From contig NTJI01000001.1 of assembly GCA_002307375.1 (NCBI GenBank), positions 1,116,001-1,180,000 of the forward strand: a stretch of 64,000 nucleotides of DNA. The letters are read 5' to 3'. The notes beneath the pieces are model-generated. The model made no database searches. It was not told where the DNA came from and was given only the letters and a program-made list of their open reading frames with translations. Each line of letters opens with the position of its first letter. Position 1 is the stretch's first letter. This DNA is from Lysobacteraceae bacterium NML93-0399 (GTDB lineage: Bacteria > Pseudomonadota > Gammaproteobacteria > Xanthomonadales > Xanthomonadaceae). This document shows, piece by piece, positions 41,509 through 49,675 of the stretch. A program made the translations under genes and the position numbers.

Positions 41509-42603
41509 ATGACATCACAGGCATCTTTACCGCCCCGCGGACCGGCTGATCCGGAGAGCGCACGCGCCGCGCGCGAAGCCGGTCTGCGCTGGGTCTGCGA
41601 CGACCAGCCCGGCCTGAGCCGGCGACGTGCGGGCACCGGATTCAGCTATCGCGATGCAGACGGCCGCCCGGTGCGCGACCGCGAGACGCTCGAGCGCATC
41701 CGCATGCTCGCCATCCCGCCGGCCTACCGCGACGTGTGGATCTGCGCGCTCGCCAACGGCCACCTGCAGGCGACCGGACGCGACGCGCGCGGGCGCAAGC
41801 AGTACCGCTACCACGCCGACTGGAGCGAAGTGCGCGGCGCCGGCAAGTTCGACCGCATCGTCGCCTTCGCGACCGCGCTGCCGCGTCTGCGTCGTGCGCT
41901 GCGTCGCGACCTCAAGCTGCCCGGCCTGCAGCGCGACAAGGTGCTGGCGATCGTCGTATCGCTGATGGCGGAAACCTTCGTGCGTGTCGGCAACGACAGC
42001 TACACGCGCAGCAACGGCTCCTTCGGTCTGACGACCTTGCGCAATCGTCATTTCGAACTCGTGCGCGGCGGGCGCGCGCGACTGAAGTTCCGCGGCAAGA
42101 GCGGGCAGGAACAGGAAATCGAACTCGACGACGCGAAACTCTCGCGGCTGGTGCGCAAGGTGCAGCAGCTGCCCGGCCAGGCTCTTTTCCAGTATCTCGA
42201 CGATGCCGGCGAGCGGCATGGCATCGACTCGGGCATGGTCAACGACTATCTGCGCGCCGCGATGGGGGGCGCGTTCACCGCCAAGGACTTCCGCACCTGG
42301 GGGGGCACGCTGATGGCGTTCCGCCGCTTCGCTGCGATGCCGCTGCCGGAAGGCCAGCGCGGCGGGGAGCCCAGCGAACGTGCCCTGACCACTCAGGAGA
42401 AGATCGTCATCGCCGACGTCGCCGACGCACTGGGCAATACGGTATCGGTCTGCCGCAAGGCCTACATCGATCCGGTGCTGTACCCGGCCTGGCGCGACGG
42501 CAGCCTGCAACGCATCGCGGCGAGCGCACGCGGCGCGCGCCAGTGGGAAGCGGCGTGTCTGCGGTTGCTGCGGCAGAAACATCGCGCAGCGCGTCGCGCC
42601 TGA
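41509..42603 (+). CDS. DNA topoisomerase IB
   Basis: A 364-residue poxvirus-type topoisomerase that relaxes supercoils through a 3'-phosphotyrosyl link. Recognisable parts are the N-terminal IPPAYRDVWICALANGHLQATGRDARGRKQYRYH, the catalytic Arg/Lys region KVLAIVVSLMAETFVRVGNDSY and KDFRTWGGTLMAF, and the nucleophile Tyr in SVCRKAYIDPVLY near residue 325. Start ATG 41509 is preferred over a TTG at 41485. Length is normal. It lies just upstream of the ilv regulatory region. Confidence 0.93.
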   Translation: MTSQASLPPRGPADPESARAAREAGLRWVCDDQPGLSRRRAGTGFSYRDADGRPVRDRETLERIRMLAIPPAYRDVWICALANGHLQATGRDARGRKQYRYHADWSEVRGAGKFDRIVAFATALPRLRRALRRDLKLPGLQRDKVLAIVVSLMAETFVRVGNDSYTRSNGSFGLTTLRNRHFELVRGGRARLKFRGKSGQEQEIELDDAKLSRLVRKVQQLPGQALFQYLDDAGERHGIDSGMVNDYLRAAMGGAFTAKDFRTWGGTLMAFRRFAAMPLPEGQRGGEPSERALTTQEKIVIADVADALGNTVSVCRKAYIDPVLYPAWRDGSLQRIAASARGARQWEAACLRLLRQKHRAARRA

Positions 42604-42645
42604 AACGCGTCGGCCAGCCCCCGGAAAACGTTGTCGAAGTAACTG

Positions 42646-42675
42646 TTGACACCCGCGTCGCGGGCGTGGTTTTCT
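42646..42675 (+). promoter_or_regulatory. Predicted promoter of the ilv-leu operon
   Basis: TTGACA (42646-42651), 18-bp spacer ending in TGG (extended -10), then TTTTCT (42670-42675). Predicted +1 is at about 42683, the A of the leader ATG. The -35 is perfect; the -10 is weak. Confidence 0.5.
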
Positions 42676-42682
42676 CGAGCCC

Positions 42683-42832
42683 ATGACGCAGCGCAACAAC
42701 CACCCGCAGACCGCCATCGCCGCACGCCTCCAGGCGCGCGACGTGCGCCTGCCGGTCGCGCTTACCTCGGCCATTCTCCTTCTCGTACTCCTTATTACCG
42801 TCCTACCAGGCGCGGGAATGGGGTTCGCTTAG
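42683..42832 (+). CDS. ilv operon leader peptide
   Basis: A 49-residue ORF ending TAG at 42830. Residues 30-41 read [12 protein letters not shown], a dense run of Ile, Leu and Val codons, followed by PGAGMGFA. This is what an attenuation leader for branched-chain amino acid genes looks like (compare E. coli IlvL). There is no Shine-Dalgarno sequence, and ATG coincides with the predicted +1, so leaderless translation is inferred. Segment A of the attenuator lies within the codons just after the control run. Confidence 0.8.
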   Translation: MTQRNNHPQTAIAARLQARDVRLPVALTSAILLLVLLITVLPGAGMGFA

Positions 42833-42895
42833 CAACACGAAGAAACCCACGGTCGAAAGAACCGAAACCCCGCGCCGAGAGGCGCGGGGTTTTTG
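42809..42895 (+). terminator. ilv attenuator: terminator and competing stem
   Basis: The terminator is AACCCCGCGCC (42866-42876), loop GAGA, GGCGCGGGGTT (42881-42891), then TTTT. GGCGCGGG at 42809-42816, inside the leader ORF, is exactly complementary to CCCGCGCC (42869-42876) in the terminator's left arm and can prevent it forming. GGGGTTCG (42820-42827) could extend the alternative pairing with CGAAACCCC. A ribosome stalled in the Ile/Leu/Val run would leave this segment free and allow read-through. Confidence 0.8.
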
Positions 42896-42959
42896 TTTGG
42901 CCGATCGAAAAACCACGCCGCATCCCCGCCCTTCCACCCGCAACCGGACATCACGCCCA

Positions 42960-44021
42960 ATGAGCAATGCCACACCCTCCATCGCGATCGTCGGCTACGG
43001 CAGCCAGGGCCGCGCGCACGCGCTGAACCTGCGCGATTCCGGCTTCCAGGTCGTCGTCGGCCTGCGTCCCGGCGGCCCGACCGAACGACAAGCCAAGGCC
43101 GATGGTTTCACCGTCAGAACGCCTGCCGAAGCGGTCGCCGACGCCGACCTGGTCGCCGTGCTGACGCCCGACATGGTGCAGAAGCAGCTCTACGCCGACG
43201 TGCTGGCGCCGCACATGAAACAGGGCGCCTGCCTGCTGTTCGCGCACGGCCTCAACGTGCACTTCGACGTGATCGCGCCGCGCGCCGATCTGGACGTGGT
43301 GCTGGTCGCGCCCAAGGGCCCGGGCGCGCTGGTGCGCCGCGAGTACGAGATCGGCCGCGGCGTGCCCTGCATCTACGCGGTGCATCAGGACCCCACCGGC
43401 AACGCCGAGCAGCTGGCGCTGACCTATGCCGCGGGCCTGGGCGGCGCGCGCGCCAACATCATCCAGACCACGTTCAAGGAAGAAACCGAGACCGACCTGT
43501 TCGGCGAGCAGGCGGTGCTGTGCGGCGGCGCGTCGTCGCTGGTGCAGGCCGGCTTCGAGACGCTGGTCGAGGCGGGTTACCAGCCCGAGATCGCCTACTA
43601 CGAGGTGCTGCACGAGCTGAAGCTGATCGTCGACCTGTTCTACGAAGGCGGCATCACCCGCATGCTCGAGTTCGTGTCCGAGACCGCGCAATACGGCGAT
43701 TTCGTCAGCGGACCGCGGGTGATCGACGCCTCGGTCAAGGCGCGCATGAAGGACGTGCTGACCGACATCCAGAACGGCACGTTCACCCGCAACTGGCAGG
43801 CCGAGTACGACGCCGGTCTGCCGAACTACCGGAAGTTCCAGCAGGCCGACAAGGACCACCCGATCGAGCAGGTCGGCAAGCAGCTGCGCGCGAAGATGAC
43901 CTGGCTGGGCGAGCAGGCCGGGGCGCAGGCCGGCGCGCCGGCGCAAGCAGCAGCTCCTGTGGAAAGTCCGCACATGGAAGTGCGGGCTTCTGCGAGGAAC
44001 TCGCATACGGAAGCCGCCTGA
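42960..44021 (+). CDS. ilvC: Ketol-acid reductoisomerase with C-terminal extension
   Basis: A 353-residue enzyme that isomerises and reduces acetohydroxy acids with NADPH and Mg2+, shared by valine, isoleucine and leucine routes. [21 protein letters not shown] is the nucleotide fold, and [38 protein letters not shown] and [19 protein letters not shown] are the standard catalytic segments. Class I enzymes are about 330 residues; here the last about 25 ([12 protein letters not shown]...SHTEAA) are extra, and their DNA forms two hairpins (43968-44015). ATG 42960 replaces an in-frame TTG at 42897 lying in the attenuator. Stop overlaps the ilvG start by one base. Confidence 0.96.
   Translation: MSNATPSIAIVGYGSQGRAHALNLRDSGFQVVVGLRPGGPTERQAKADGFTVRTPAEAVADADLVAVLTPDMVQKQLYADVLAPHMKQGACLLFAHGLNVHFDVIAPRADLDVVLVAPKGPGALVRREYEIGRGVPCIYAVHQDPTGNAEQLALTYAAGLGGARANIIQTTFKEETETDLFGEQAVLCGGASSLVQAGFETLVEAGYQPEIAYYEVLHELKLIVDLFYEGGITRMLEFVSETAQYGDFVSGPRVIDASVKARMKDVLTDIQNGTFTRNWQAEYDAGLPNYRKFQQADKDHPIEQVGKQLRAKMTWLGEQAGAQAGAPAQAAAPVESPHMEVRASARNSHTEAA
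43968..44015 (+). promoter_or_regulatory. Double hairpin at the ilvC/ilvG junction
   Basis: Hairpin 1 is CCGCAC-ATGGAA-GTGCGG (43968-43985). Hairpin 2 is GGCTTCTGCGAG-GAA-CTCGCA-TACG-GAAGCC (43985-44015), with 12 bp interrupted by a 4-nt bulge. The only Shine-Dalgarno-like stretch before ilvG (CGGAAG, 44008-44013) lies in the closing stem. This could hide the ilvG start until a ribosome finishing ilvC opens it. Confidence 0.6.
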
Positions 44022-45790
44022 TGAACGGCGCCCGCTGGCTGGTGCAGGCTCTGGAAGCCGAGGGGGTCGAGACGATCTTCGGTTACCCGGGCGGCGCGAT
44101 CATGCCGTTCTACGACGCGCTGCACGGCGCGTCGCTGAAGCACGTGCTGGTCCGCCACGAACAGGGCGCGGCGTTCGCCGCGAACGGGTTCGCACGGGCC
44201 AGCGGGCGCGTCGGTGTATGCGTTGCCACGTCCGGCCCCGGTGCGTCGAACCTGATCACCGGCATCGCCGATGCGATGCTGGACTCGGTGCCGATGGTCG
44301 TCATCACCGGTCAGGTGGCGACGCCGCTGATGGGCACCGATGCGTTCCAGGAACTGGACGTGTTCGGCATGACCCTGCCGATCGTCAAGCACAGCTTTCT
44401 GTTGCGCAGCGTCGACGAGCTGCCGAACGCCGTCAGCGAGGCCTTCCGCATCGCGCGTTCGGGCCGTCCGGGCCCGGTGCTCATCGACCTGCCGAAGGAC
44501 GTGCAGATCGGCAACGCCGAGCATCTGGGCGCACACATTCCCTCGCAGGCCGACACCATGCCGGCCTGCGCCGACCATGCACTGCACGAGGCCGCCGCGC
44601 TGATCTCGCAGGCCGAGCGTCCGGTGGTCTACGGCGGTGGCGGCATCATCCTGGGCGATGCGCTGGAGGCGTTCCGCGAGTTCGCCGATCTGACGCAGAT
44701 CCCGACCGTGCTGACGCTGCGCGCACTGGGCGCGCTGCAGCCGGCGCACCCGGCGAACTTCGGCATGCTGGGCATGCACGGCACCCGCGCGGCGAACCTG
44801 GCGGTGCAGGAATCGGATCTGCTGATCGTCGTCGGCGCGCGCTTCGACGACCGCGCGACCGGCAAGCTCGCCGAGTTCGCGCCGCATGCGCGCATCGTGC
44901 ATCTGGACGGCGACGGCTGCGAGATCGGCAAGCTGCGCGACACCGATGTGTCGGTCTGCGGCGATGTCGCCACCAGTCTGTCGCGCCTGGCCGCGCCGTG
45001 CGCGGCGCAGATGCAGGGGCGTCATGCGGTCGCCCGCAGTGCGTGGCGCGAGCTGTGCGCGCAGCGGCGCGAGACGTTCGCCGCGCGCTACGACGCACCC
45101 GGCAACAAGGTCTTCGCGCCGGCGCTGCTGAAGCGCATGAGCGAACTGGCGCCCGATGCGGTCGTCGCCTGCGATGTCGGCCAGCACCAGATGTGGGTCG
45201 CGCAGCACTGGCGTTTCGACCATCCGCGCAAGCACCTGACCAGCGGCGCGCTGGGCGCGATGGGCTTCGGCCTGCCGGCCGCGATCGGCGCGCAGATGGA
45301 AGACATGTCGCGACGCGTGGTCTGCGTCAGCGGCGACGGCTCTTTCATGATGAACGTGCAGGAGCTGGCCACGCTGAAGCGCTACCGCGTGCCGGTGAAG
45401 ATCATCCTGCTCGACAACTCGGCGCTGGGCATGGTGCGCCAGTGGCAGGAGCTGTTCTTCGAGCGCCGTTATTCCGAGATCGACCTGTCCGACAACCCGG
45501 ACTTCGCCGAAGTGGCGCGCGCGTTCGGTATCCAGGCGCTGTCGGTCGACAAGGCCGCCGATGTCGATGCCGCGTTGCAGGCGCTGCTGGCCGCTGATGG
45601 CCCGACGCTGCTGCACGTCGCCATCGACACCGCCGCCAACGTCTGGCCGCTGGTGCCGCCCAACCACAACAACGCGCAGATGCTCGACGCCGACGAGGTG
45701 ACCTCGCTCGACGTCGGCGCACCGGCCGCGCCCGCCGCCGAACCCGTTGCCACCGCCTCCAAGGAATCGAGCCATGCGTTACCAGTGTGA
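44021..45790 (+). CDS. ilvG: Acetolactate synthase, large catalytic subunit
   Basis: A 589-residue thiamine-diphosphate enzyme forming acetolactate or acetohydroxybutyrate. The start matches the family ([25 protein letters not shown]), Glu of the ThDP-activating site is in LVRHEQGAAFAANG, and the C-terminal ThDP motif is GDGSFMMNVQELATLKRYRVPVK. It ends in a Pro/Ala-rich tail overlapping ilvM by 17 bp. It starts on the last base of ilvC. The order ilvC-ilvG-ilvM is known from Xanthomonas. Confidence 0.96.
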   Translation: MNGARWLVQALEAEGVETIFGYPGGAIMPFYDALHGASLKHVLVRHEQGAAFAANGFARASGRVGVCVATSGPGASNLITGIADAMLDSVPMVVITGQVATPLMGTDAFQELDVFGMTLPIVKHSFLLRSVDELPNAVSEAFRIARSGRPGPVLIDLPKDVQIGNAEHLGAHIPSQADTMPACADHALHEAAALISQAERPVVYGGGGIILGDALEAFREFADLTQIPTVLTLRALGALQPAHPANFGMLGMHGTRAANLAVQESDLLIVVGARFDDRATGKLAEFAPHARIVHLDGDGCEIGKLRDTDVSVCGDVATSLSRLAAPCAAQMQGRHAVARSAWRELCAQRRETFAARYDAPGNKVFAPALLKRMSELAPDAVVACDVGQHQMWVAQHWRFDHPRKHLTSGALGAMGFGLPAAIGAQMEDMSRRVVCVSGDGSFMMNVQELATLKRYRVPVKIILLDNSALGMVRQWQELFFERRYSEIDLSDNPDFAEVARAFGIQALSVDKAADVDAALQALLAADGPTLLHVAIDTAANVWPLVPPNHNNAQMLDADEVTSLDVGAPAAPAAEPVATASKESSHALPV

Positions 45791-46010
45791 GATGACCCTG
45801 CGCCGGGCCGAAGGTGCGCTGGTGCGCGTGCTGGGCACGACCGAACGTCGCGGCTTCCGCCCGGTGGCATTCGAAGGTGCCGCACGCGAGGACAGCGACC
45901 GCTGGAACCTGCGCATGACCGTCGAGGGCGACCGCGCCGCGACCGCATTGCAGGGCCAGCTGGCCAAGCTCTACGACTGCCTGTCGGTGGAGGTCTCGCC
46001 GTGTCGTTGA
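45774..46010 (+). CDS. ilvM: Acetolactate synthase small subunit (ACT domain)
   Basis: A 78-residue single-ACT protein (MRYQCEMTLRRAEGALVRVLGTTERRGF ... LYDCLSVEVSPCR), the IlvM-type regulatory subunit of acetolactate synthase. IlvM-type partners are shorter than IlvN/IlvH and often give weak or no valine sensitivity. AAGGAATCGAGCC supplies the ribosome-binding site for ATG 45774. It overlaps ilvG by 17 bp and ilvE by 10 bp, so production is likely tied to both. Confidence 0.9.
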   Translation: MRYQCEMTLRRAEGALVRVLGTTERRGFRPVAFEGAAREDSDRWNLRMTVEGDRAATALQGQLAKLYDCLSVEVSPCR

Positions 46011-46930
46011 ACGTCGCCGCCGAAGCCGCGCCGGTTGCGGCGCCGTCCGTCGCCGAGACGCTGTCGCCGACCCGTCCGCAGGTCTGGTTCGATGGCGCGC
46101 TGCACGACATCGATGCGCTGCAGGCTGGCCTGACCACGCACGCAATGCACTATGGCAGCGGCGTGTTCGAGGGCATCCGCAGCTACGCGACCCCCGACGG
46201 CGCCGCGGTGTTCCGCCTGCCCGAACACATCGAGCGCATGCGCCAAGGCGCCGAGCTGCTGGGCCTGTCCTTCGATCCTGCGCAGGCGACCGACGCGGTG
46301 CTGGCGACACTGCGCGCCAACGGGCATCGCGATGCCTACATCCGGCCGCTGGCGTGGTTCGGCGAAGGCGGCTTCGGTCTCGATGTCGAAGGTCACACCG
46401 AACACATGATGGTCGCGACCACCGCCACCCGGGTGCATCTCAATGGCACCCGCGCGCGGCTGGGCATCAGCAGGTGGCGGCGCAATCCGGCCGATTCGCT
46501 GCCGCCGCTGAAGCTGTGCGGCGCCTACGTCAATTCGATCCTCGCCAAGCGCGAGAGCAAGTCGCGTGGCTTCGACGAAGCGCTGTTCACCGATGCCGAC
46601 GGCTTCGTTGTCGAGTGCACCGGCGCCAACGTCTTCATCGTCAAGGCCGGACGTGTCACTGCGGTCCAGCATCGCGACGCGCTGCCGGGCATCACCCGCG
46701 ACACGCTGGTGACCTTGAGCGGTGCCGAATCGCGCGCGGTGACCGTCGAGGAACTACGCGACGCCGACGAAGTCTTCGCCTGCGGCACCGCCGCCGAAGT
46801 CGCGCCGGTGCACGGCGTCGAGGACCGCAGCTACGGCGACAACCCGGTCACCCGCGAACTGGCCGCGCTGTACGCGCGCGTGGTGCGCGGCGAGGCGGAA
46901 GTCGCGCGCGGCTGGCTGACGGCGGTCTGA
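46001..46930 (+). CDS. ilvE: Branched-chain amino acid aminotransferase
   Basis: A 309-residue fold-IV PLP aminotransferase for the last step to Ile, Val and Leu. It begins after a short Ala/Pro-rich leader with VWFDGALHDIDALQAGLTTHAMHYGSGVFEGIRSY. The PLP lysine is in PPLKLCGAYVNSILAKRESKSRGFDEAL (near residue 170), and the phosphate-binding ECTGANVFIVK and LPGITRDTLV follow. The start is GTG 46001 with GGTGGAGG upstream, overlapping ilvM. Two bases separate its stop from the ilvA ATG. Confidence 0.95.
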   Translation: MSLNVAAEAAPVAAPSVAETLSPTRPQVWFDGALHDIDALQAGLTTHAMHYGSGVFEGIRSYATPDGAAVFRLPEHIERMRQGAELLGLSFDPAQATDAVLATLRANGHRDAYIRPLAWFGEGGFGLDVEGHTEHMMVATTATRVHLNGTRARLGISRWRRNPADSLPPLKLCGAYVNSILAKRESKSRGFDEALFTDADGFVVECTGANVFIVKAGRVTAVQHRDALPGITRDTLVTLSGAESRAVTVEELRDADEVFACGTAAEVAPVHGVEDRSYGDNPVTRELAALYARVVRGEAEVARGWLTAV

Positions 46931-46932
46931 GC

Positions 46933-48099
46933 ATGTCCGAGCCCGACGTACGCCGCGAACCGCGCGCCACCGCCAGCGATGTGCTGGCGGCGCAGGCGCG
47001 GCTGCGCCGGCATCTGGACGTGACACCGATGCACTACGCCGAGCGCTTCGGCTGCTGGCTGAAACTGGAGAACCTGCAGCGCACCGGCTCCTACAAGGTA
47101 CGCGGCGCATTGAACGCGCTGATGGCTGCGCGCGAGCGCGGCGACGACCGCACGGTGATCACCCCCTCGGCCGGCAACCACGCGCAGGGCATGGCCTGGG
47201 CCGCGTACCGGCTGGGCGTGCCGGCGATCACGGTGATGCCGAAGAACGCACCCGCCACCAAGATCGCCGGCGTCGCCCACTGGGGCGCCACCGTGCGCCT
47301 GCACGGCGAGACCTATGACGAAGCCAAAGCCTTCGCCGCCGAACTGGCCGCGCACAACGGCTTCCGTCTGCTGTCAGCCTTCGACGACGTCGACGTCATC
47401 GCAGGGCAAGGCACCGTCGGTCTGGAGATCGCAGCTGCGCTGGTGCCCGACGTGGTCATCGTGCCGATCGGTGGCGGTGGTCTGGCGTCGGGTGTCGCGC
47501 TGGCGCTGAAGTCTCAGGGCGTGCGCATCGTCGGTGCGCAGGTCGAAGGCGTCGATTCGATGGCGCGCGTGTTGCGCGGCGACCATTCGCCGTTCACGCC
47601 GGTCGCCACGCTGGCCGATGGCGTTCGGGTCAAGGATCCCGGTCTGCTGACGCGCGCGTTGCTGACCGATCTGCTCGACGACGTGGTCATCGTGCGCGAG
47701 GCCGAACTGCGCGAAACCCTGGTGCGTCTGGCGCTGGAGGAACACGTAATCGCCGAAGGCGCGGGCGCGCTGGCGCTGGCGGCCGGTCGTCGCGTCGCCG
47801 GCCGCAGCAAGGTCGCGGTGGTGTCGGGCGGCAACGTCGATGCCGGCGTGCTGGCGCAACTGCTGTCGGAAGTGCGTCCGCGCGCACCGCGCAAGCCACG
47901 GCGCCGGGTCCGCGAACCCGTCGCCGAGGTGCCGGCCATTGCGGCCGTCATCCCGACCGTGCCTGCGGCCACACCGCGCCGCCGCAACGATCTGACCGCA
48001 TCCGCGCCGTCCGGATGCGGCGAACCGCGACTTCGATGCGCGACCACCGCCCGCACCGACCGCACGCCGCACCGCATTCCCGAGGAACTCCCCGCATGA
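46933..48099 (+). CDS. ilvA: Threonine dehydratase without ACT regulatory domain
   Basis: A 388-residue PLP enzyme deaminating threonine to 2-oxobutyrate, the entry to isoleucine. The PLP lysine is in [18 protein letters not shown] (near residue 54); [13 protein letters not shown] and the glycine-rich phosphate loop [11 protein letters not shown] are intact. The catalytic core ends near residue 315. Biosynthetic IlvA carries about 200 residues of ACT domains; here only a basic Pro/Arg/Thr-rich tail (about 70 residues) remains, so it resembles catabolic TdcB. Isoleucine feedback through ACT is therefore unlikely. ATGA overlap with leuA. Confidence 0.92.
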   Translation: MSEPDVRREPRATASDVLAAQARLRRHLDVTPMHYAERFGCWLKLENLQRTGSYKVRGALNALMAARERGDDRTVITPSAGNHAQGMAWAAYRLGVPAITVMPKNAPATKIAGVAHWGATVRLHGETYDEAKAFAAELAAHNGFRLLSAFDDVDVIAGQGTVGLEIAAALVPDVVIVPIGGGGLASGVALALKSQGVRIVGAQVEGVDSMARVLRGDHSPFTPVATLADGVRVKDPGLLTRALLTDLLDDVVIVREAELRETLVRLALEEHVIAEGAGALALAAGRRVAGRSKVAVVSGGNVDAGVLAQLLSEVRPRAPRKPRRRVREPVAEVPAIAAVIPTVPAATPRRRNDLTASAPSGCGEPRLRCATTARTDRTPHRIPEELPA

Positions 48100-49637
48100 T
48101 CGCTCCAGACACCATCCGCATCTTCGACACCACCCTGCGCGACGGCGAACAGTCCCCCGGCTGCAGCATGACGCCGCAGCAGAAAGTGGTGATGGCACGC
48201 GCGCTCGACGCGCTGGGTGTCGACATCATCGAGACCGGCTTTCCGGCCAGCTCCGAATCCGACCGCGAAGCGCAGCGCCTGATCGCGCGCGAAGTGCGTC
48301 GCCCGACGCTGGCCGTGCTGTCGCGCTGTCTGCCGGCCGACATCGAGGCCTCGGCGCGCGTGCTGGAAGGCACCGCCAATCCGCGCCTGCACATCTTCAT
48401 TTCCACCAGCCCGCTGCACCGCGAGCACAAGCTGCGCATGAGCCGCCAGCAGGTGCTGGACATGGCCGCGACCAGCGTGGCGCACGCGCGTCGGCTGGTC
48501 GGCGACGTCGAGTTCTCGACCGAGGACGGCACCCGCACCGAGGACGACTTCCTGGAGGAAGTGATCGCCGCGGCAATCGCCAGCGGCGCGACCACGATCA
48601 ACGTGCCAGACACGCTGGGTTACGCCACGCCCGAGGAATCGCTCGCCCTGTTCAAGCGCCTGATCGCGACGATCCCCGGCGCGCGCGACGTGATCTTCAG
48701 CGCGCACTGCCACAACGATCTGGGACTGGCGGTCGCCAACTCGCTGGCCGCGATCGAGGGCGGCGCGCGCCAGGTCGAATGCACCATCAACGGCATCGGC
48801 GAACGCGCCGGCAATGCCGCACTGGAAGAGCTGGTGATGGCGCTGAAGGTCCGCAACGCCTTCTACGACATCGACACCGGCATCGACACCCGCAAGCTGG
48901 TCCCGACCTCGCAGCTGCTGCGCCGTCTGACCGGCATGGGCGTACAGCGCAACAAGGCCATCGTCGGCGAGAACGCGTTCGCGCACGAGTCGGGCATCCA
49001 CCAGCACGGCATGCTGCGCCACCGCGGCACCTACGAAATCATGAATCCCTCCGATGTCGGCTGGCCCGATTCGAAGCTGGTGCTGGGCCGTCACAGCGGC
49101 CGCGCCGCAGTCGGCCACCGCCTGCGTGCGCTGGGCTACACGCTGGAAGAGGCGCAGCTGGAGCAGGTGTTCGTCGCGTTCAAGGATCTGTGCGAGCGCC
49201 AGCGCGTGGTCGACGACGACGATCTGGAAGCGCTGATGCATGGCGACGTCAGCGGTCAGGGCTGGCGGCTGGCGTCGATGACGGTCAGCGATCGCGGCCA
49301 GCGGGCCAGCGCGCAGATCGAACTGTCCGATCCCGACGGCACCAAGGTCTCGGAGAGTGCGTTGGGTGACGGTCCGGTCGATGCGCTGTTCGCCGCGCTG
49401 GCGGCCGCGACCGGCGTCGAGCTGGCGCTGGAGAGCTACCAGGTCCACAGCGTCGGCATGGGCCGCGACGCACGCGGCGAAGCCAGCGTCAGCGTGCGCC
49501 ACGGCGACGCCATCCACGAAGGCACCGGCACCAGCCGCGACATCATCGAGGCCAGCGCGCTGGCCTGGCTGGACGTGGCCAACCGGATCCTGCGTGCCTC
49601 GCGTAGCGTACCGGCACCGCAGGCCGCGCGCGCCTGA
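48096..49637 (+). CDS. leuA: 2-Isopropylmalate synthase
   Basis: A 513-residue enzyme condensing 2-oxoisovalerate with acetyl-CoA, the first leucine-specific step. It begins [22 protein letters not shown] and has the HMG-CoA lyase-like barrel with [18 protein letters not shown] (metal His pair) and [14 protein letters not shown]. The C-terminal LeuA dimer/regulatory domain (about residues 385-500, including [18 protein letters not shown]) is present, so leucine inhibition is expected. ATG overlaps the ilvA stop by 4 bp. Confidence 0.97.
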   Translation: MIAPDTIRIFDTTLRDGEQSPGCSMTPQQKVVMARALDALGVDIIETGFPASSESDREAQRLIAREVRRPTLAVLSRCLPADIEASARVLEGTANPRLHIFISTSPLHREHKLRMSRQQVLDMAATSVAHARRLVGDVEFSTEDGTRTEDDFLEEVIAAAIASGATTINVPDTLGYATPEESLALFKRLIATIPGARDVIFSAHCHNDLGLAVANSLAAIEGGARQVECTINGIGERAGNAALEELVMALKVRNAFYDIDTGIDTRKLVPTSQLLRRLTGMGVQRNKAIVGENAFAHESGIHQHGMLRHRGTYEIMNPSDVGWPDSKLVLGRHSGRAAVGHRLRALGYTLEEAQLEQVFVAFKDLCERQRVVDDDDLEALMHGDVSGQGWRLASMTVSDRGQRASAQIELSDPDGTKVSESALGDGPVDALFAALAAATGVELALESYQVHSVGMGRDARGEASVSVRHGDAIHEGTGTSRDIIEASALAWLDVANRILRASRSVPAPQAARA

Positions 49638-49675
49638 TTCCTGCCCCGCCCCTGCATCCGCATTCCGAGCCCGCA

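Noticed and set aside
42897-42959. N-terminal extension of IlvC from a TTG codon
   Set aside because: It starts in the attenuator's T run and adds 21 residues absent from the family; ATG 42960 gives the normal N terminus.
42646-42963. An ORF overlapping the ilv leader and attenuator in a different frame
   Set aside because: It reads through the terminator hairpin and ilvC start region and has Arg/Pro-rich shadow composition, whereas the 42683 frame gives the Ile/Leu/Val run.
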